A stretch of 64,000 bases of DNA from UMGS1470 sp051889215 (GTDB taxonomy: Bacteria; Bacillota; Clostridia; Christensenellales; UBA1242). The position numbers were made by a program, and so were the translations under genes. Below, in pieces: positions 36,148 through 43,401 of the stretch; the stretch's first letter is position 1; each line of letters opens with the position of its first letter. Location of the stretch: positions 13,182 to 77,181 of the forward strand of contig JBJFDC010000003.1 in the NCBI GenBank assembly GCA_051889215.1, written 5' to 3'. Below the pieces are notes generated by a model. That model did not search any database. It saw nothing but the letters and a program-made list of their open reading frames with translations, and was not told the origin of the DNA.

Positions 36148-37977
36148 TTACACCTTCCTAACAGCAGAGAATTTGCAAGTATTTGCACAAGTTCCACACT
36201 TTATGCATTTTTCTTGATTTATTTCATGCGGACATCTGACCGCTCCGCTTATTGCATTGGTCGGACAAACCCTTGAACAGGCAGTGCAACCAATGCATTT
36301 TGTTTTGTCGATTTCAAATTTCACAAGACCTTTGCATACCCCCGCTGGACAATGCCCGTTTATGTGCGCAAGATATTCGTCCCTAAAAAATTTCAAAGTC
36401 GAAAGCACTGGGTTTGGAGATGTTTGACCCAGTCCGCAAAGAGAATTTTGTTTGGTGTAGTTCGCAATTTCTTCAAGCCGAGCCAAGTCATCAACATTTG
36501 CTTTGCCTTCGGTTATTTTGGTCAGAATTTCAAGCATTCGCTTGTTCCCAATTCGGCAAGGCGTGCATTTTCCACAACTTTCGCCAACCGAAAAAGAGAG
36601 GAAGAATTTAGCGATGTCAACCATACAAGCATCTTCACTCAACACAATCATTCCACCTGAGCCCATCATCGCACCGCAATTTGTCAAACTTTCATAATCA
36701 ATTTCAGTGTCGCATAGCTGTCTTGGAATGCAACCGCCGCTTGGTCCTCCAACCAAAACCGCTTTGAGTTGTTTTCCGTCTTTCACTCCGCCGCCGCACA
36801 CATCAATAATCTGATTTATTGTCGTCCCCATTGGAAGTTCAAAAAGACCCGTGTTGTTGACATGTCCTGAAAGCGCAAACACTTTTGTTCCTTTTGACCC
36901 ATCTGTTCCGACACGCCTAAACCAATCCGGACCCTTGAGAATGATTTGCGGAATGCAAGCGAGAGTCTCAACATTGTTAATGACAGTTGGATATCCCTCA
37001 TATCCTCGCTCTGCTGGATATGGAGGTTTTTTTGTCGGCTCTCCCCGACGTCCCTCACAACTTCGAAGAAGTGCTGTTTCTTCTCCGCAAACAAATGCAC
37101 TCGCGCCATACTTTATTTCAATGTCAAAACAAAAACTCGTTCCAAAAATGTTCTTGCCCAAAAGCCCAACACTTCTTGCATCTTTTATCGCTTTTTCAAG
37201 TCTCGCCCCAGCAAGCGGATACTCCGCCCGAATATAGACCAAGCCATGCTCTGCACCAATCGCGTGCCCAGCAATCTCAAGCGCCTCGATTATGGCGTGA
37301 GGATTGCTTTCCATGATTGACCTGTCCATAAAAGCGCCGGGGTCGCCTTCGTCCGCATTACAAACAACATATTTTTTGTCGCTCTCACTCTGGCGCGCAA
37401 AAGCCCACTTTTTCCCGGTTGGAAATCCTGCTCCGCCTCGCCCACGGATTCCACTTTTTGTGACGATGTCAATAATTTCTTCTCGAGACTTTTCAAGCGC
37501 CAAATATAATCCAAAATAACCGCCAGTTCCAATGTAGTCCTCAATCACTTCTGGATCAATTTCGCCAATGGCAGCACGTGCCACAAAAGTTTGCGATTTG
37601 AAAAATGGAATGTCTTTGAGACTTCGATATGTCTTTCCATTTTTATCCTTATATAAAAGTCTTTCAACAACTTCGCCACTCTTTGTTTTTTCAACAATTT
37701 CTTCGACGTCTTCAACTTTTACTCTATTATAAAAAATTTCGCCTGGATAAATCAAAACATTGGGACCAAGCCCACAAAGACCAAGGCAACCAGTTTTGCA
37801 AACCTTTAAATTTTCGTCAGCAAAGAGTGAAAATTTTTCAAAAACACCTTTTGAGTTTATACTCTCACAACCCGACGAATAACACACCATGATTTGATGC
37901 TTGTTTTGTTTTGGAGAAAGCGCAATATTCTTTGATAGCGCTGTGTTCTTTATCTCTTCAAGTTCAGCAAGTGTCAT
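36148..37977 (-). CDS. hydB: NuoF-like flavoprotein subunit of the hydrogenase
   Basis: 609 residues, the HydB type. An N-terminal thioredoxin-like [2Fe-2S] domain (CYSSGC near 33-38, CKTGCLGLCG near 59-68), then the NADH/FMN core (GRGGAGFPTGKKW near 180; the Gly-rich ICGEETA-like FVCGEETALL), an SLBB segment, the NuoF iron-sulfur motif ESCGKCTPCRIGN (about 475-487), and an added C-terminal 2[4Fe-4S] ferredoxin domain (CIGCTACSRVC and CIKCGTCANTC). It passes electrons between NADH and the hydrogenase subunit. The start has GGAGG and overlaps the nuoE-like stop as ATGA; the stop is 1 nt before the hydA start. Confidence 0.92.
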   Translation of the reverse strand: MTLAELEEIKNTALSKNIALSPKQNKHQIMVCYSSGCESINSKGVFEKFSLFADENLKVCKTGCLGLCGLGPNVLIYPGEIFYNRVKVEDVEEIVEKTKSGEVVERLLYKDKNGKTYRSLKDIPFFKSQTFVARAAIGEIDPEVIEDYIGTGGYFGLYLALEKSREEIIDIVTKSGIRGRGGAGFPTGKKWAFARQSESDKKYVVCNADEGDPGAFMDRSIMESNPHAIIEALEIAGHAIGAEHGLVYIRAEYPLAGARLEKAIKDARSVGLLGKNIFGTSFCFDIEIKYGASAFVCGEETALLRSCEGRRGEPTKKPPYPAERGYEGYPTVINNVETLACIPQIILKGPDWFRRVGTDGSKGTKVFALSGHVNNTGLFELPMGTTINQIIDVCGGGVKDGKQLKAVLVGGPSGGCIPRQLCDTEIDYESLTNCGAMMGSGGMIVLSEDACMVDIAKFFLSFSVGESCGKCTPCRIGNKRMLEILTKITEGKANVDDLARLEEIANYTKQNSLCGLGQTSPNPVLSTLKFFRDEYLAHINGHCPAGVCKGLVKFEIDKTKCIGCTACSRVCPTNAISGAVRCPHEINQEKCIKCGTCANTCKFSAVRKV

Positions 37978-38423
37978 TTTTTTGCCTCCTCATAAAGCTT
38001 GTCAACAAGTTTGTTTATCAGAAGTGGTGTGACATTTGAATGAATCTCGCCGTCAATGCTCACAACTGGTGCCAGCCCGCAACAACCAAGACATCTGACA
38101 TAATGAAGTTCAACAAATCCATCGCCTGTTATTTCTCCATCGCCAATTCCGAGTCTCTTTTCAAGAGTGTCGCAAATAACCCCTGCACCGAGAACAAAAC
38201 ACGCCGTCCCCGTGCAGATTGATATTGAATGTTTTGCGTTTGGCTTCAAACGAAATTGTGCATAAAATGTGACAATGCCATATATTTCAGCACACGACAC
38301 CTTTGTTTCTTGAGATATTTTTTCAATCGCCTCGCGTGAAACATAACCATTTTCCGTCATTTCTTTTTGCAATAGCGGAATAACTTTTTCTTGTTGATTT
38401 TGACATTTGCAATCTTTGCACAT
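37974..38423 (-). CDS. hydC: NuoE-like [2Fe-2S] subunit of the hydrogenase
   Basis: 149 residues from the ATG at 38423, which lies 5 nt after GAGG; a GTG two codons earlier is possible. The thioredoxin-like fold carries one [2Fe-2S] cluster with the pattern CTGTAC...VRCLGCCG (about residues 75-122). An extra N-terminal CKDCKCQ stretch is unusual but its role is unclear. Partner of the NuoF-like subunit and first gene of the three-gene hydrogenase operon. Symbol follows the HydABC naming used for trimeric enzymes. Confidence 0.9.
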   Translation of the reverse strand: MCKDCKCQNQQEKVIPLLQKEMTENGYVSREAIEKISQETKVSCAEIYGIVTFYAQFRLKPNAKHSISICTGTACFVLGAGVICDTLEKRLGIGDGEITGDGFVELHYVRCLGCCGLAPVVSIDGEIHSNVTPLLINKLVDKLYEEAKK

Positions 38424-38439
38424 ATTCACCTCAAAATTT

Positions 38440-38467
38440 AGTTTATCAAATTGAAATGTTTTTACAA
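38440..38467 (-). promoter_or_regulatory. Possible promoter of the hydrogenase operon
   Basis: Minus strand: -35 TTGTAA (38462-38467), 16 bp, -10 TAAACT (38440-38445). The -35 lies within TTTTTACAAAATG (from about 38459), a sequence repeated near 38595 in front of nrdD. Moderate match only. Confidence 0.4.
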
Positions 38468-38498
38468 AATGAATATTGATTTTTTTGAGCGAATGACC

Positions 38499-38552
38499 AA
38501 TCGCGAAAAAATAATTTTGTAAATTTCATCTTTTGTTCAAATCGCGAAAAAA
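38499..38552. repeat. Direct repeat AATCGCGAAAAAA, two copies 41 bp apart
   Basis: Exact 13-mers at 38499-38511 and 38540-38552 in the spacer between the divergent hydrogenase and nrdD promoters. The spacing is near four helical turns, so both could be bound on one DNA face by a shared regulator; this is inference. Confidence 0.5.
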
Positions 38553-38596
38553 CAAGTTATTGAAACATAAGTTTTTGATTGTAAAATTCAAATTTT

Positions 38597-38612
38597 TTAC
38601 AAAATGTTGTAA
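38597..38612 (+). promoter_or_regulatory. NrdR box 1
   Basis: TTACAAAATGTTGTAA, a palindrome with moderate similarity to the NrdR box consensus. Its centre lies 32 bp, three helical turns, from box 2, the arrangement used by NrdR tetramers. Confidence 0.55.
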
Positions 38613-38628
38613 AAATAATTTTCAAAAA

Positions 38629-38644
38629 ACACAAGATATTGTGG
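38629..38644 (+). promoter_or_regulatory. NrdR box 2
   Basis: ACACAAGATATTGTGG, a close match to the NrdR box consensus, 8 nt upstream of the nrdD -35 hexamer. NrdR represses ribonucleotide reductase genes when dATP is high. Confidence 0.7.
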
Positions 38645-38652
38645 TTTTTTGT

Positions 38653-38682
38653 TTGACAACAATCAATTCAAAAAATTATAAT
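38653..38682 (+). promoter_or_regulatory. nrdD promoter
   Basis: -35 TTGACA (38653-38658), 18 bp, -10 TATAAT (38677-38682). Start expected near 38690, leaving a short leader with GGGGGG before the ATG at 38707. Confidence 0.85.
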
Positions 38683-38706
38683 GAAAACAACAAATTGGGG
38701 GGAATT

Positions 38707-40881
38707 ATGAAAATCATCAAGAGAAGTGGGAAAGAAGTCGAATTTGACCAAAACAAAATCACAAACGCAATCTACAAGGCAAATCAAACTGTTGAAGAAA
38801 ACAATCGACTTCAAGAAAAGCAAATTTTTGACATTGTTCAAGACATAACAAATCTTTGCAAAAAAACACACCGCGCCACGTCTGTTGAGGAAATTCAAGA
38901 TATGGTTGAGCGAGCTTTGATGCAAGCAAAGGCATATGAGGTTGCAAAAAATTACATAACCTATCGCTATGAGCGTGCTCTCGTGCGTCAAGCCAACACA
39001 ACCGACAAACAAATTTTGTCGCTGATTGAATGCGACAACGAAGAGGTCAAACAAGAAAATTCAAACAAAAATCCTGTTGTCAATTCTGTTCAACGCGACT
39101 ATATGGCAGGAGAAGTCAGCAAGGACATAACAAAAAGATTCTTGTTGCCAAAAGACATTGTCAAAGCACACGAAAATGGGGAAATTCATTTTCATGATGC
39201 CGACTATTTTGCACAGCATATGCATAACTGTGATTTGGTTAACCTCGAAGACATGTTGCAAAACGGAACTGTGATTTCTGGAACAATGATTGAGCGTCCT
39301 CACACCTTTGCGACCGCTTGCAACATTGCAACTCAAATAATCGCACAAGTCGCATCAAGCCAATATGGCGGGCAAAGCATAAGTCTGACACACCTTGCCC
39401 CATTTGTTGATGTATCGCGTCAAAAATTCAGACGTGACACAATCAAAGAATTTGAAGAATTGGGAATAGAACTTTCTGAAGAACAACTTGACTCAATTGT
39501 CGAAAATCAAGTGAGAAAAGAGATTAACAAGGGCATTCAAACAATTCAATATCAAGTCGTCACTCTCATGACAACAAATGGACAAGCGCCGTTCATAACC
39601 GTGTTTATGTATTTGGGAGAGGCAAGGAATGAGCGCGAGAAAAAAGACCTTGCAATGATGATTGAAGAAACCTTGAATCAAAGAATTGTTGGAGTGAAAA
39701 ACCAAAAAGGAATATACATCACACCCGCTTTCCCAAAACTCATTTATGTCCTCGAAGAACAAAACATTCACGAGGATAGTCCATATTTCTATCTCACCGA
39801 ACTTGCTGCACGTTGCACAGCAAAGCGCATGGTTCCAGACTATATTTCAGAAAAGAAAATGCTTGAACTCAAAATCGACAAAAACGGAGTCGGCCATTGC
39901 TACACCTGCATGGGTTGCCGCAGTTTTCTCACACCTTTTGTCGATGAAAATGGAAATCCAAAATATTATGGCAGATTCAATCAAGGTGTCGTCACCGTAA
40001 ACCTCATCGACATCGCTTTGACTTCTGGAAAAGACATGGACAAGTTTTGGAAAGTGTTTGATGAAAGAATGGAACTTTGCCATCGCGCACTTCGTTTGCG
40101 CCACGAAAGACTTTTGGGCACTTTGTCCGATGCGGCACCAATTCTATGGCAACATGGCGCTTTGTCACGCCTCAAACCTGGCGAAAAAATCGACAAACTG
40201 CTCTATGGTGGATATTCAACTTTGTCGCTCGGATATGCCGGGCTATGGGAAACTGTTTATGCTTTAAGCGGCAAAAAACTCACCTCACCCGAAGGCAAAG
40301 AACTCGGCCTTGAAATCATGAGAAAACTCAATGAATACACAAAACGTTGGAAACTTGCAGAAAACATCGACTATTCTCTCTATGGCACACCTCTTGAAAG
40401 CACGACATACAAATTTGCAAAATGTTTGCAAAAGAAATTTGGAATAATCGAGGGAGTGACAGACAAATCTTATATAACAAACTCATATCATGTTCATGTC
40501 ACCGAACAAATTGATGCGTTTGAAAAACTTAAATTTGAAAGCGAATTCCAAGCTTTGAGCCCAGGAGGCGCAATAAGTTATGTTGAAGTGCCAAACATGC
40601 AAAACAACATTCCTGCCGTGCTTGAAGTGATAAAATTTATTTACGACAACATCATGTATGCCGAACTTAACACAAAAAGCGACTATTGTCAGGTTTGTGG
40701 GTTCGACGGAGAAATACAAATTGTTGAAAATGACGGGAAACTCTTGTGGGAGTGTCCAAATTGCCACAACCGAGATCAATCCAAAATGAATGTCGCAAGA
40801 CGAACATGCGGCTATATTGGTTCACAATTTTGGAATCAAGGCAGAACTCAAGAAATTCGCGACCGCGTTCTACACTTATAA
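38707..40881 (+). CDS. nrdD: Anaerobic ribonucleoside-triphosphate reductase, class III
   Basis: 724 residues from the ATG at 38707, which follows GGGGGG; upstream codons are noncoding. It reduces NTPs to dNTPs with a glycyl radical and works only without oxygen. An N-terminal ATP-cone (KIIKRSGKEVEFDQNKI...YRYERALVRQ) binds effector nucleotide; the catalytic barrel includes the conserved HNCDLVNLEDML and the CYTCMGCRSFLTPF block with active-site cysteines; near the end come the zinc cysteines (YCQVCG, CPNCHNRD) and the glycyl-radical motif RRTCGYIG. nrdG follows 33 nt downstream. Two NrdR boxes sit upstream of its consensus promoter. Confidence 0.96.
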   Translation: MKIIKRSGKEVEFDQNKITNAIYKANQTVEENNRLQEKQIFDIVQDITNLCKKTHRATSVEEIQDMVERALMQAKAYEVAKNYITYRYERALVRQANTTDKQILSLIECDNEEVKQENSNKNPVVNSVQRDYMAGEVSKDITKRFLLPKDIVKAHENGEIHFHDADYFAQHMHNCDLVNLEDMLQNGTVISGTMIERPHTFATACNIATQIIAQVASSQYGGQSISLTHLAPFVDVSRQKFRRDTIKEFEELGIELSEEQLDSIVENQVRKEINKGIQTIQYQVVTLMTTNGQAPFITVFMYLGEARNEREKKDLAMMIEETLNQRIVGVKNQKGIYITPAFPKLIYVLEEQNIHEDSPYFYLTELAARCTAKRMVPDYISEKKMLELKIDKNGVGHCYTCMGCRSFLTPFVDENGNPKYYGRFNQGVVTVNLIDIALTSGKDMDKFWKVFDERMELCHRALRLRHERLLGTLSDAAPILWQHGALSRLKPGEKIDKLLYGGYSTLSLGYAGLWETVYALSGKKLTSPEGKELGLEIMRKLNEYTKRWKLAENIDYSLYGTPLESTTYKFAKCLQKKFGIIEGVTDKSYITNSYHVHVTEQIDAFEKLKFESEFQALSPGGAISYVEVPNMQNNIPAVLEVIKFIYDNIMYAELNTKSDYCQVCGFDGEIQIVENDGKLLWECPNCHNRDQSKMNVARRTCGYIGSQFWNQGRTQEIRDRVLHL

Positions 40882-40914
40882 CCGCGCAAAAGCATTAATC
40901 ACTCTGGAGATTTT

Positions 40915-41436
40915 ATGAATTTTGGTGCAATAAAAAACAACGATATTGCAAATGGACTGGGCATTCGCATCAGTCTTTTTGTCAGCGGTTGCACCCATCA
41001 TTGCAAAGGTTGTTTCAATGCAGAAACATGGAATTTTGATTATGGCAAACCCTTCACAAAAGATGAAGAAAACCAAATTATTTCACTTCTAAAAAAACCT
41101 CACATAAAAGGTTTGACACTCCTGGGTGGCGAGCCAATGGAACCACAAAATCAAGCCGAAGTCGTCAAACTTTTAAGACGCGTAAAATCAGAACTTCCGC
41201 AAAAAGATGTTTGGTGTTATTCTGGATACACTTTGGAAGAATTGCAAGACAAAAATCATCGAACTCACACACCTGTCACTGACGAAATTCTCGGCATGCT
41301 CGATGTTTTGGTCGATGGAGAATTTGTCGCAGAAAAAAAGAACCTCAAACTCAAGTTTCGAGGTTCTGAAAATCAGCGCATAATCGACATGAAACAAACT
41401 CAAAAAGACAATAAAATCGTGTTGCTCGAACTTTAA
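40915..41436 (+). CDS. nrdG: Anaerobic ribonucleotide reductase activating protein, radical SAM
   Basis: 173 residues. It uses a [4Fe-4S] cluster and S-adenosylmethionine to make the glycyl radical on NrdD. The cluster motif is CTHHCKGC (about residues 27-34, CxxxCxxC), then LTLLGGEPM, the SAM-binding GGE motif. Short family members of about 155-180 residues are normal. A GGAG site lies 6 nt before the ATG; it shares the nrdD transcript. Confidence 0.94.
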   Translation: MNFGAIKNNDIANGLGIRISLFVSGCTHHCKGCFNAETWNFDYGKPFTKDEENQIISLLKKPHIKGLTLLGGEPMEPQNQAEVVKLLRRVKSELPQKDVWCYSGYTLEELQDKNHRTHTPVTDEILGMLDVLVDGEFVAEKKNLKLKFRGSENQRIIDMKQTQKDNKIVLLEL

Positions 41437-41538
41437 ATGATTTGTTTGAACAATCGCCGCCATTTATGCACCATTGCAAACGCCGATCCTTTTTTGCAAA
41501 TATACATATAACAAAAACAATATTTTTTTGTTTTTTTA

Positions 41539-41567
41539 TTGACACAACAATTTTATTTTGTTATTAT
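41539..41567 (+). promoter_or_regulatory. Promoter of the tRNA-Ile array
   Basis: -35 TTGACA (41539-41544), 17 bp, -10 TATTAT (41562-41567). It points into the array and lies about 50 nt before the first tRNA-like unit. Confidence 0.75.
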
Positions 41568-41617
41568 AACAAAGCATTTCAAAATGCAAACATAAAAAAA
41601 CATCAACAACTTAATAA

Positions 41618-41790
41618 TGGAATGGGAGCACCGCTCTCGCGCAAGCCCGTCGTGCTCGATGCCGCAAAGCAAGTTTGCTCATTGTGCACCACCCTGTCGC
41701 CGAGCGAAGCGAACGCCATTCACACGCAAACTTCCCCGCCGCGTGAATATAAGGTGGGGGTCGGAGGGAACCACCGACCAAAAAATTAGT
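41618..41790 (+). pseudogene. tRNA-Ile-like remnant with two GC-rich insertions
   Basis: Begins with the tRNA-Ile acceptor strand TGGAATG after the leader CAACAACTTAATAA, loses most of the D arm, keeps GCACC, then carries an insertion up to about 41687. CCACCCTG (anticodon stem and first anticodon base) follows, then a 52 nt GC-rich insertion (41697-41748), then ATAAGGTGGGGGTCGG as in the true tRNA. It ends in a hairpin GGTCGG...CCGACC instead of a T arm. It cannot fold as a normal tRNA without removal of the insertions. Confidence 0.7.
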
Positions 41791-41804
41791 TCTCAACTTA
41801 ATAA

Positions 41805-41924
41805 TGGAATGTAGCTCAGCAGGTTAGAGCACCACCCTGGGCGAAGCGTTCGTAGCGTAAGCGGAGAACATAAGGTGGGCGACCCCACCGGAACCCAAAA
41901 CTTTGGTGTTCAACAACTTAATAA
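41805..41924 (+). repeat. 120 bp tandem unit 1, tRNA-Ile-like with 30 nt insertion in the anticodon
   Basis: Identical to the intact tRNA-Ile gene for 35 nt (TGGAATGTAGCTCAGCAGG through CCACCCTG), then a 30 nt GC-rich insertion (41840-41869, starting GGCGAAGCG and ending CGGAGAAC), then ATAAGGTGG. The T arm and 3' acceptor are replaced by GCGACCCCACCGGAACCC and a small CCAAA/TTTGG hairpin. Ends with the leader CAACAACTTAATAA that starts the next unit. Confidence 0.85.
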
Positions 41925-42044
41925 TGGAATGTAGCTCAGCAGGTTAGAGCACCACCCTGGGCGAAGCGTTCGTAGCGTAAGCGGAGAACATAAGGTGGGC
42001 GACCCCACCGGAACCCAAAACTTTGGTGTTCAACAACTTAATAA
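41925..42044 (+). repeat. 120 bp tandem unit 2, copy of unit 1
   Basis: By eye the same sequence as unit 1, offset exactly 120 bp, again ending in the leader before TGGAATG of the intact tRNA. The 30 nt insertion lies at 41960-41989 between the bases that correspond to anticodon positions 34 and 35. Confidence 0.85.
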
Positions 42045-42121
42045 TGGAATGTAGCTCAGCAGGTTAGAGCACCACCCTGATAAGGTGGGGGTCGGTGGTT
42101 CGAGTCCACTCATTCCAACCA
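42045..42121 (+). tRNA. tRNA-Ile(GAU)
   Basis: 77 nt including encoded CCA. Acceptor TGGAATG (42045-42051) pairs with CATTCCA (42111-42117); D stem GCTC/GAGC; anticodon stem CCACC/GGTGG with loop CTGATAA, anticodon GAT at 42079-42081; T stem GGTGG/CCACT (one G-T pair) with loop TTCGAGT; discriminator A118 and CCA at 42119-42121. It reads AUU and AUC codons. It is the only intact member of the array and is followed by a terminator. Confidence 0.96.
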
Positions 42122-42126
42122 AAAGC

Positions 42127-42160
42127 AAGCACTTAACAAAGTTAAGTGCTTTTCTTTTTT
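42127..42160 (+). terminator. Terminator of the tRNA-Ile array
   Basis: Perfect 11 bp stem AAGCACTTAAC / GTTAAGTGCTT, AAA loop, then TTCTTTTTT. A perfect inverted DnaA box, TGTGGATAA (42160-42168), follows at once. Confidence 0.9.
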
Positions 42161-42204
42161 GTGGATAAATTGACTTGCAAATTTAGACACTAAAAAAAGA
42201 AAAA

Positions 42205-42229
42205 GCATTTGCATTGAAAATGCGAATGC
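42205..42229. other. Hairpin downstream of the tRNA
   Basis: 11 bp stem GCATTTGCATT / AATGCGAATGC with one G-T pair and a GAA loop. No T run follows, so it is not a clear terminator. Confidence 0.4.
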
Positions 42230-42305
42230 GAGCTTTTGAGAAAAAACAACTGGACGAGAACCATATTTAGTATTATCCCCAAAAACCTATGTCGCACAAG
42301 CGAAC

Positions 42306-42378
42306 ATAAGGTGGGGGTCGGTGTCCTCTCCGCTTTGCTCCGAGTCGCTTTCGCTGCGCGAGTCCACTCATTCCAATC
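42306..42378 (+). pseudogene. tRNA-Ile 3' half with an insertion in the T loop
   Basis: ATAAGGTGGGGGTCGGTG matches the intact tRNA from anticodon base 35 to the T stem. A 35 nt GC-rich insertion (42324-42358) replaces GTT of the T loop, then CGAGTCCACTCATTCCA resumes with the acceptor strand and AATCA. There is no 5' half. The bases before it, GCGAAC, resemble the end of the insertion in the tandem units. An independent short inverted piece of the same tRNA part, CCCCCACCTTAT, lies at 42420-42431. Confidence 0.7.
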
Positions 42379-42385
42379 AAAAACT

Positions 42386-42412
42386 AATCGCTCAAAACGA
42401 GTGATTTTTTTA
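42386..42412 (+). terminator. Terminator after the tRNA 3'-half remnant
   Basis: 8 bp stem AATCGCTC / GAGTGATT (one G-T pair), 5 nt loop, then a T run. A second functional-looking terminator behind a second tRNA fragment suggests the remnant was once a gene copy. Confidence 0.75.
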
Positions 42413-42494
42413 TTATATCCCCCACCTTATTATAATTAAAATTATTCCGTTTAATCGAGTTTTAGACAGTTAAAAAGGTGGTGGAATAAGTGAC

Positions 42495-42525
42495 AAAAAA
42501 ACAGCACTAAAAACAATGCTGTTTT
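42495..42525 (-). terminator. Terminator of the merR gene
   Basis: Minus strand stem AAAACAGCA / TGCTGTTTT, 10 nt loop, then TTT run, 9 nt past the merR stop. Confidence 0.75.
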
Positions 42526-42533
42526 AATTTTGT

Positions 42534-43331
42534 TTACTTTATTGGAATTTGAATTTCTGTTAGATAATTATTTTCGTCCTGTTCGTCCCAACAACCATGA
42601 ATATAAACCTCACGGATTGGTCCTGCGATTTCAAATCCTTTCTCCTTTACATAATTTAGTGCATAGGCATAAGCTTGTGACAAATTTGCATACGACCCCC
42701 TGTGCTCAACAGATATCGCTTTGATTTCAGGGTCTCGTCTGAATTTGATGCTTTCGCTTTCCTTGCCGAAATCTTTGACTGCCTCAACATATTCAAGTTC
42801 CACATCTTTTTCCTTATATTCTTTTGCGGTGTAAGTGATGTAGCAATAGTCTTTGCACTGCAAGTTTGGATTGTGTTGTTTGACCTCCGCCCCTGCCGAC
42901 AGAACAAAGTCAAAAATGTTTTGCATGGAATCGATGATCCCGTGCTTGTAATAAACAATGTTTTTTGGCACAACAATTTCTTTTGCTTCGTATCTTTGCA
43001 TAAATTCTCCTTTTTTTGCTTTCGCAATATATTTTTTTATTAAGGAGATTTGCTGTTGTTTTTTTGTGTATTCTTGCAACAAAAATTGCAAGTGGTTTTC
43101 CAAAACTTTTTCTTTTTGATTTGATTTTATAATCTTGTTGATTTCAACAATTGGCAAATCGAGTTTTCGCAATTCAACAATCATAACAAGGTCATTAAGT
43201 TGCTCTATTTCATAATATCTGTAGCCATTGTCGTCAACAAACACTGGCTTTAACAAATTTACTTCATCATAGTATCGCAATGTTTTGACAGTTGACTTTG
43301 CAAGCTTTGAAAATTCTCCAATCTTTAACAT
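42534..43331 (-). CDS. MerR-family regulator with GyrI-like effector domain
   Basis: 265 residues. An N-terminal winged helix-turn-helix (KIGEFSKLAKSTVKTLRYYDEVNLLKP), a dimerisation helix (about 75-120) and a C-terminal GyrI/BmrR-like ligand domain (VEHRGSYANLSQAYAYALNYV...IREVYIHGCWDE). Proteins of this type bind hydrophobic drugs or cations and activate efflux or their own gene by twisting a promoter with an overlong spacer. Exactly such a promoter stands upstream, so it is probably autoregulated. AAGGAG precedes the ATG. The target besides itself is unknown; no efflux pump is adjacent. Confidence 0.88.
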   Translation of the reverse strand: MLKIGEFSKLAKSTVKTLRYYDEVNLLKPVFVDDNGYRYYEIEQLNDLVMIVELRKLDLPIVEINKIIKSNQKEKVLENHLQFLLQEYTKKQQQISLIKKYIAKAKKGEFMQRYEAKEIVVPKNIVYYKHGIIDSMQNIFDFVLSAGAEVKQHNPNLQCKDYCYITYTAKEYKEKDVELEYVEAVKDFGKESESIKFRRDPEIKAISVEHRGSYANLSQAYAYALNYVKEKGFEIAGPIREVYIHGCWDEQDENNYLTEIQIPIK

Positions 43332-43352
43332 GGTTTTCTCCTTAACAATAAG

Positions 43353-43383
43353 ATAATCAATGCTCCAGCAAGGGGAGAGTCAA
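43353..43383 (-). promoter_or_regulatory. MerR-type promoter with 19 bp spacer and dyad operator
   Basis: Minus strand: -35 TTGACT (43378-43383), 19 bp, -10 GATTAT (43353-43358). The spacer holds CTCCCCTTGCTGGAG, a near-palindrome of the kind bound by MerR-family activators. Confidence 0.75.
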
Positions 43384-43401
43384 GAGATTTTTTAAAATAT
43401 T

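Noticed and set aside
41442..41789. 115-residue frame across the start of the tRNA array
   Set aside because: Runs through a promoter and tRNA-like repeats; composition and lack of a ribosome site mark it as noncoding.
41805..42044. The two 120 bp units as a CRISPR array
   Set aside because: Only two identical units with no variable spacers, and their content is tRNA-like.
42045..42121. The tRNA-Ile array as the attachment site of an integrative element
   Set aside because: No integrase or mobile-element genes flank it; neighbours on both sides are ordinary chromosomal genes.
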